Positions 5,228-9,249 of a DNA stretch of 9,249 bases are shown one piece after another. Source of the stretch: JBHIDQ01 sp046760155. Lineage in GTDB: Bacteria; Chloroflexota; Dehalococcoidia; Dehalococcoidales; RBG-16-60-22. A program made the position numbers and the translations under genes. The first letter of the stretch is position 1. Each line of letters opens with the position of its first letter. The stretch is from NCBI GenBank assembly GCA_046760155.1, contig JBHIDQ010000057.1, forward strand, positions 1 through 9,249, in the 5' to 3' direction. The notes beneath the pieces were generated by a model. It was not told the origin of the DNA and made no database searches. It saw only the letters and a list, made by a program, of their open reading frames with translations.

Positions 5228-8200
5228 ATGGTTTCTATTTCACCAGTTAGTGAGCAGCGTGCTCTTCCCATTGCCCGAAAATCTTATGCCAGTTTACCCC
5301 AGATACTAGATGTTCCCAACTTGATCAGGGTCCAATTAGACTCATTTCAGCGCTTTCAAGAAGACGGGCTAAAGCAGTTACTGGAGGAAGTATCTCCCAT
5401 TAAAACCCTCACCAGTAACAAACTTGAGCTCAGCTTCATCGGGTATGAGTTTCGTGAACCGCGCCCAGACCACTCCGAAGCCGAGTGCCGCGAGCGAAAC
5501 TTAACCTACTCGGTGCCTCTTTACGTCAGGGTACAGTTGCTGATTAAAGAGAGCGGAGAAATCAAAGAACAAGACCTATTCTTGGGTGACATTCCCATGA
5601 TGACCGCTAAAGGCACCTTTATTACCAGCGGTGCGGAACGGGTAGTGGTCAGTCAGCTACTGCGTTCTCCGGGTGTCTACTTTACCATTGAGGAAGACGC
5701 GGCTACTGGCCGTGAATTATGCTTTGCCAAACTAATCCCGACCCGTGGGGCCTGGCTGGAATTTGAGACCAGCAACCGGGATGTAATCTCCGCCAAGATA
5801 GACGGTAAACGGAAGATTCCCATTACGACACTGCTCCGTGCCATTGGCTACAGTAGTGAAGAGCAACTGTTCAACCTGTTTGCCAATGAGGATAATTCAC
5901 CGGAGCACCAATTTATCCGCTCCACTATTGAGCGTGAGCCTTTGGTTAAGGATGAGTCAGAGGCGTTACTTGATATCTATCGAAAATTGCGCCCGGGCGA
6001 GCTACCCAATATCGAAAATGCCCGGAAACTAATCCAGAACCTGTTCTTTGATTCGCTGCGTTACGACCTGGGAATTGTCGGTCGCTACAAGCTCAATAAG
6101 CGACTGGGATTAAACGTCAACCTGAAAGAACGCGCCCTCACCAAGGAGGACCTCGTCGAGATAGTCAGACATCTTATTATGATTAATAATGGCAGCGATA
6201 GCACCGATGATATTGACCACCTGGGCAACCGGCGGGTGCGTACCGTCGGTGAGCTGGTACAAACCCAATTTCATGTTGGTCTGTTGCGCCTCGCCCAAGC
6301 CGTCAGGGAGCGGATGAGCATTATTGGTACCGAGGCAATTACTCCCAGCGCTCTGGTCAACATTCGGCCGGTAGTGGCTGCGGTCAGGGAGTTCTTCAGT
6401 AGCTCCCAGCTATCGCAATTTATGGACCAGACCAACCCGCTGGCGGAGCTAACTCACAAGCGTCGTCTCTCCGCCATGGGACCGGGTGGCTTATCCCGTG
6501 AGCGTGCTGGCTTTGACGTTCGCGATGTTCATTTTTCCCACTATGGTAGAATTTGCCCTATTGAAACACCAGAAGGACCTAATATTGGTCTCATCGGTTC
6601 TCTCGCCACCTATAGTCGAATTAACCAATATGGCTTTATTGAAACGCCTTACCGAAAGGTTATTACTGAGCTAAGCAATACCAGTGACCAACTGGTTGGT
6701 AAAACAACCCGAGAGGCGGTGGTTAATAAGCGGGGCACGACCATAATCAAAGCTAACACGATGATTACTCCCCAGCTTGCTGCCAAGCTAGCTAAATTAG
6801 GCGATGTCACCATAAAAGTGGTTCCCCTGGTTTCTGATGAAGTCATTTACCTCTCCGCTGATGAAGAGGAGGAGCTTACCATTGCTCAGGCGAATGCCCT
6901 TCTTGACCCAAATAACCAATTTATCGAAGAAAAAGTTGAAGCCAGACGAGGCAGTCACTACCTGCTGGAAGCGCCAGAGAACATCGATTTAATGGACGTC
7001 TCACCCAAACAGGTCGTCAGTGTGGCTACCGCCTTGATACCCTTCCTCGAGCATAATGACGCCAATCGCGCCTTGATGGGGGCTAATATGCAACGACAGG
7101 CGGTACCCCTGCTTTCCCCCGAGGCACCTTTGGTCGCTACCGGCGTGGAAACGGAGGCTGCCAAACACAGCGGACAGGTAATCTTCGCCCAAAATGGCGG
7201 CGTGGTCACCGAGATTGGTAGCGTCAATGATGATAAAGAGGAGGCCAGATACCGCATTGTCGTTAGCACCGATAATGGCGCCAAGGACGAATATGAGCTT
7301 ATGAAATTTGTGCGCACCAACCAGGGGACCTGCATTAATCAGCGTCCCTTAGTAAGTAAAGGTGACCGGGTAGTGCCCGGCCAGGTGCTGGCCGATAGCT
7401 CGGCTACTGACCAAGGAGAGCTGGCACTGGGGCAGAATGTAGTGTGCGCTTTTATGAGCTGGGAAGGCTATAACTTTGAGGATGCCATTATCATCAGCAG
7501 CCGCCTGGTGGAAGACGATAAGTTTACCTCCATCCACATTGCCAAGCACGAAACCGAAGCGCGGGATACCAAACTGGGTCCCGAAGAAATCACCCGAGAC
7601 ATACCCAATGTCGGTGAGGAAAGTCTGCGCGAGCTCGACGAAACTGGTATTATTCGGATTGGCGCCGAAGTAGGTCCCGACGATACCCTGGTCGGCAAGA
7701 TTACCCCCAGGGGGGAGACCGAGTTATCCGCGGAGGAGAAACTACTGCGGGCGATATTCGGTGAGAAAGCACGAGATGTCAAAGATACCTCGTTACGAGT
7801 GCCTCACGGTGAGTGGGGTAAAGTGATCAATGTCAAAGTCTACTCTCGCCGGGATAGTGGCGATGACCTACCGGCCGGAGTTAACGAGTGGGTACAGGTG
7901 TGGATTGCCCAGAAACGAAAGGTCTCTGTAGGGGATAAACTGGCCGGGCGACATGGCAATAAGGGGGTCATTGCCCTCATCGCACCCAAAGAGGACATGC
8001 CTTTCCTGCCTGATGGCACCCCGGTAGATATGATTCTTGACCCCATTGGTGTCCCGTCAAGGATGAATATCGGACAAGTTCTGGAAACTCACCTGGGCTG
8101 GGCGGCCCAGGCGTTAGGCTTCAAGGTGCTTACCCCTGTCTTTGATGGCGCCAATGACGTGGCGATTGAGGATGCACTGGCTAGAGCTTGGCTCGCCCAA

Positions 8201-9199
8201 AAAGCGGCGGCGGTTAACCAGGCTCCGGATAATAAGAGCGCTGCGATACAACTGGAGCTGGCCAAGGCATGGGTGAAAAGCCAAGGCTACAAGGGAGACA
8301 GGGTGTTCAGTGATGACTACCCAGGAGAGGCAAGAGAGGTCTGCCTGCGTCTCTGGCTCGAGGAATTGGGCATAGCCAGTCGAGACCTCAAGCGACAAGA
8401 GCTGATGCAGGTCATGGAAAAGGTAAATCTGGAAGGGAAAGCTGTGCCGCCCATTTTCGGCAAGGTTGTTCTCCGCGATGGACGCACTGGTGAGCCATTT
8501 GACCAGGCGGTAACCGTGGGCAATATTTATATGATGAAGCTAATTCACCTGGTTGAGGATAAGGTCCATTCCCGCTCTACCGGGCCATATTCACTAATTA
8601 CGCAACAGCCCCTGGGCGGGAAGGCCCAATTCGGGGGCCAGCGCTTTGGTGAGATGGAAGTGTGGGCATTAGAAGCCTATGGCGCCGCCCACAACCTTCA
8701 AGAAATGCTGACCATAAAATCGGACGATGTTACCGGGCGAGCTAAAGCCTATGAAGCGATAATTAAAGGTGAGGACATTCTCCAGCCCGGGGTGCCGGAG
8801 TCTTTTAAGGTTCTGGTTAAAGAGTTACAAAGTTTGGGGCTTGCCCTTGAAGTGATAAATGAAGAAGAGGCAAGGGCAATCTCTACCGAGGAAACGATAG
8901 AAGAAGTTCCCAAACTGGAGGCAGAGCCAAAAGCTATCGAAGAGCCATCCTTGAGCGAGGCAAGCGAAGAAGAGGCAAAGGTAACCCCGGCTGAGGAAAC
9001 GATAGAAGAAGTTCCCAAACCGGAGGCAGAACCGAAAGCTATCGAAGAGCCATCCTTGAGCGAGGCAAGCGAAGAAGAGGCAAAGGTAACCCCGGCTGAG
9101 GAAACGATAGAAGAAGTTCCCAAACCGGAGGCAGAACCGAAAGCTATCGAAGAGCCATCCTTGAAAGAGGTAACCAAAGAAGATGCTGGAAATCAATGA
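5228..9199 (+). CDS. rpoB: RNA polymerase beta subunit with an insertion and a repetitive acidic tail (1323 aa)
   Basis: RpoB forms half of the RNA polymerase active-site cleft with RpoC. Family landmarks in order are PNLIRVQLDSF near the N-terminus; the rifampicin region, SSQLSQFMDQTNPLAELTHK (about 393-412), followed by GPGGLSRERAGFDVRDVH; the IETPEGPNIGLI segment; GYNFEDAIIIS with E751/D752; GDKLAGRHGNKGV with K904 and K912, equivalent to E. coli K1065 and K1073; and GGKAQFGGQRFGEMEVWALE. The rifampicin-site residues match the sensitive type except Met417 at the position of E. coli Leu533 and Thr402 at Asn518. Two oddities stand out. About 100 residues (976-1077) lie between TPVFDGA and GKVVLRDGRTGEPF where B. 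subtilis has about 20. After the normal end (KELQSLGLALEVI, to 1211) there is an extra 112-residue Glu/Pro-rich tail of three 35-residue repeats. rpoC starts within the last codons. Identity is certain. Confidence 0.99.
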   Translation: MVSISPVSEQRALPIARKSYASLPQILDVPNLIRVQLDSFQRFQEDGLKQLLEEVSPIKTLTSNKLELSFIGYEFREPRPDHSEAECRERNLTYSVPLYVRVQLLIKESGEIKEQDLFLGDIPMMTAKGTFITSGAERVVVSQLLRSPGVYFTIEEDAATGRELCFAKLIPTRGAWLEFETSNRDVISAKIDGKRKIPITTLLRAIGYSSEEQLFNLFANEDNSPEHQFIRSTIEREPLVKDESEALLDIYRKLRPGELPNIENARKLIQNLFFDSLRYDLGIVGRYKLNKRLGLNVNLKERALTKEDLVEIVRHLIMINNGSDSTDDIDHLGNRRVRTVGELVQTQFHVGLLRLAQAVRERMSIIGTEAITPSALVNIRPVVAAVREFFSSSQLSQFMDQTNPLAELTHKRRLSAMGPGGLSRERAGFDVRDVHFSHYGRICPIETPEGPNIGLIGSLATYSRINQYGFIETPYRKVITELSNTSDQLVGKTTREAVVNKRGTTIIKANTMITPQLAAKLAKLGDVTIKVVPLVSDEVIYLSADEEEELTIAQANALLDPNNQFIEEKVEARRGSHYLLEAPENIDLMDVSPKQVVSVATALIPFLEHNDANRALMGANMQRQAVPLLSPEAPLVATGVETEAAKHSGQVIFAQNGGVVTEIGSVNDDKEEARYRIVVSTDNGAKDEYELMKFVRTNQGTCINQRPLVSKGDRVVPGQVLADSSATDQGELALGQNVVCAFMSWEGYNFEDAIIISSRLVEDDKFTSIHIAKHETEARDTKLGPEEITRDIPNVGEESLRELDETGIIRIGAEVGPDDTLVGKITPRGETELSAEEKLLRAIFGEKARDVKDTSLRVPHGEWGKVINVKVYSRRDSGDDLPAGVNEWVQVWIAQKRKVSVGDKLAGRHGNKGVIALIAPKEDMPFLPDGTPVDMILDPIGVPSRMNIGQVLETHLGWAAQALGFKVLTPVFDGANDVAIEDALARAWLAQKAAAVNQAPDNKSAAIQLELAKAWVKSQGYKGDRVFSDDYPGEAREVCLRLWLEELGIASRDLKRQELMQVMEKVNLEGKAVPPIFGKVVLRDGRTGEPFDQAVTVGNIYMMKLIHLVEDKVHSRSTGPYSLITQQPLGGKAQFGGQRFGEMEVWALEAYGAAHNLQEMLTIKSDDVTGRAKAYEAIIKGEDILQPGVPESFKVLVKELQSLGLALEVINEEEARAISTEETIEEVPKLEAEPKAIEEPSLSEASEEEAKVTPAEETIEEVPKPEAEPKAIEEPSLSEASEEEAKVTPAEETIEEVPKPEAEPKAIEEPSLKEVTKEDAGNQ
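8861..9175 (+). repeat. Three tandem 105-bp repeats encoding the RpoB C-terminal tail
   Basis: Three in-frame units begin at 8861, 8966 and 9071 (GAAGAAGAGGCAA each time) and encode residues 1212-1246, 1247-1281 and 1282-1316. Units 2 and 3 differ only at four bases in their last 12. Unit 1 differs from unit 2 at about ten positions, mostly near its start. Each unit is rich in Glu and Pro; unit 2 has 12 Glu, 5 Pro and 3 Lys with no Asp or Arg, so it is strongly acidic, and it includes ETIEEVPKPEAEPKAIEEPS. A degenerate fourth start (KEDA) follows before the stop. The near identity of units 2 and 3 points to a recent duplication by slippage or unequal exchange. An assembly artefact is unlikely, because the units are distinguishable and the frame is kept. 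Confidence 0.95.
9164..9171 (+). promoter_or_regulatory. Probable ribosome binding site of rpoC, inside rpoB
   Basis: AAAGAGGT lies 11 bases before the rpoC ATG at 9183. It falls in the final 12 bases of the third rpoB repeat, which are the only bases where that unit departs from unit 2 (there AGCGAGGCAAGC, here AAAGAGGTAACC). The spacing is somewhat long, so coupling to rpoB translation is likely to help. Confidence 0.5.
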
Positions 9200-9249
9200 T
9201 TTTGATGCGGTGCGTATTTCTCTGGCTTCACCGGAGCAGATCAGGAGCT
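9183..9249 (+). CDS. rpoC: RNA polymerase beta' subunit, N-terminal fragment cut by window edge
   Basis: RpoC carries the catalytic magnesium site and the clamp of RNA polymerase and pairs with RpoB. Only 22 codons are in the window. The translation MLEINDFDAVRISLASPEQ matches the conserved start of bacterial beta' (M-x-D/N-F-D-x-x-x-I-x-L-A-S-P-E-x-I). The ATG at 9183 lies 17 bases before the end of the rpoB stop codon in a different frame, so the two genes overlap and translation is probably coupled. Two further ATGs at 9196 and 9204 are in other frames. Confidence 0.93.
   Translation, partial: MLEINDFDAVRISLASPEQIRS

Noticed and set aside
8749..9196. Two long minus-strand reading frames with repeats of their own opposite the end of rpoB
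   Set aside because: They are mirror images of the tandem rpoB repeats: a 105-bp unit that is open in several frames stays open when repeated. There is no convincing start signal, and the plus-strand frame is certain.

Overview
The window looks like a chromosomal housekeeping segment from a member of the Chloroflexota, most likely the class Dehalococcoidia. That placement is an inference from three things: the rpoB-rpoC core, the style of the RpoB and YchF proteins, and small membrane proteins that begin with a W-(M)P-x-x-AGIL module of a kind I associate with that class. No rRNA or other phylogenetic marker beyond rpoB is present. I see no tRNA, CRISPR array, insertion sequence or phage gene.

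Layout. (1) Positions 1-985, minus strand: nearly all of holA, the clamp-loader delta subunit of DNA polymerase III. It starts at TTG and runs off the left edge. (2) Positions 1125-2994, minus strand: a tight run of three integral-membrane proteins of unknown function. The first two share an N-terminal four-helix module, and the second has a soluble C-terminal domain added. A 42-bp remnant of the last codons of the first gene lies just beyond the third gene, which points to past duplication and deletion. (3) Positions 3064-4535, plus strand: a strong promoter, a 74-residue HEAT-like protein, and a divergent YchF-type P-loop NTPase with an altered G3 motif. (4) Positions 4525-4938, minus strand: a short NfeD-family membrane protein that overlaps the end of ychF tail to tail. 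(5) Positions 4965-5227: an AT-rich divergent control region with one promoter for the nfeD-like gene and two tandem promoters, 40 bp apart, for rpoB. (6) Positions 5228-9199: rpoB, followed by the first 22 codons of rpoC from 9183.

How the genes work together. rpoB and rpoC form the usual transcriptional pair encoding the catalytic core of RNA polymerase. holA belongs to replication. YchF-family proteins are linked to ribosomes and stress responses. The membrane cluster has no evident connection to these and looks AT-richer by eye, so it is probably an accessory insert.

The most unusual element is the end of rpoB. After the normal RpoB terminus there is an extra tail of about 112 residues made of three 35-residue Glu/Pro-rich repeats (105 bp each). 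The last repeat differs from the others where it carries the putative ribosome binding site of rpoC, and rpoC starts inside the rpoB coding sequence. RpoB also has an in-frame insertion of roughly 75-80 residues near its C-terminal part.
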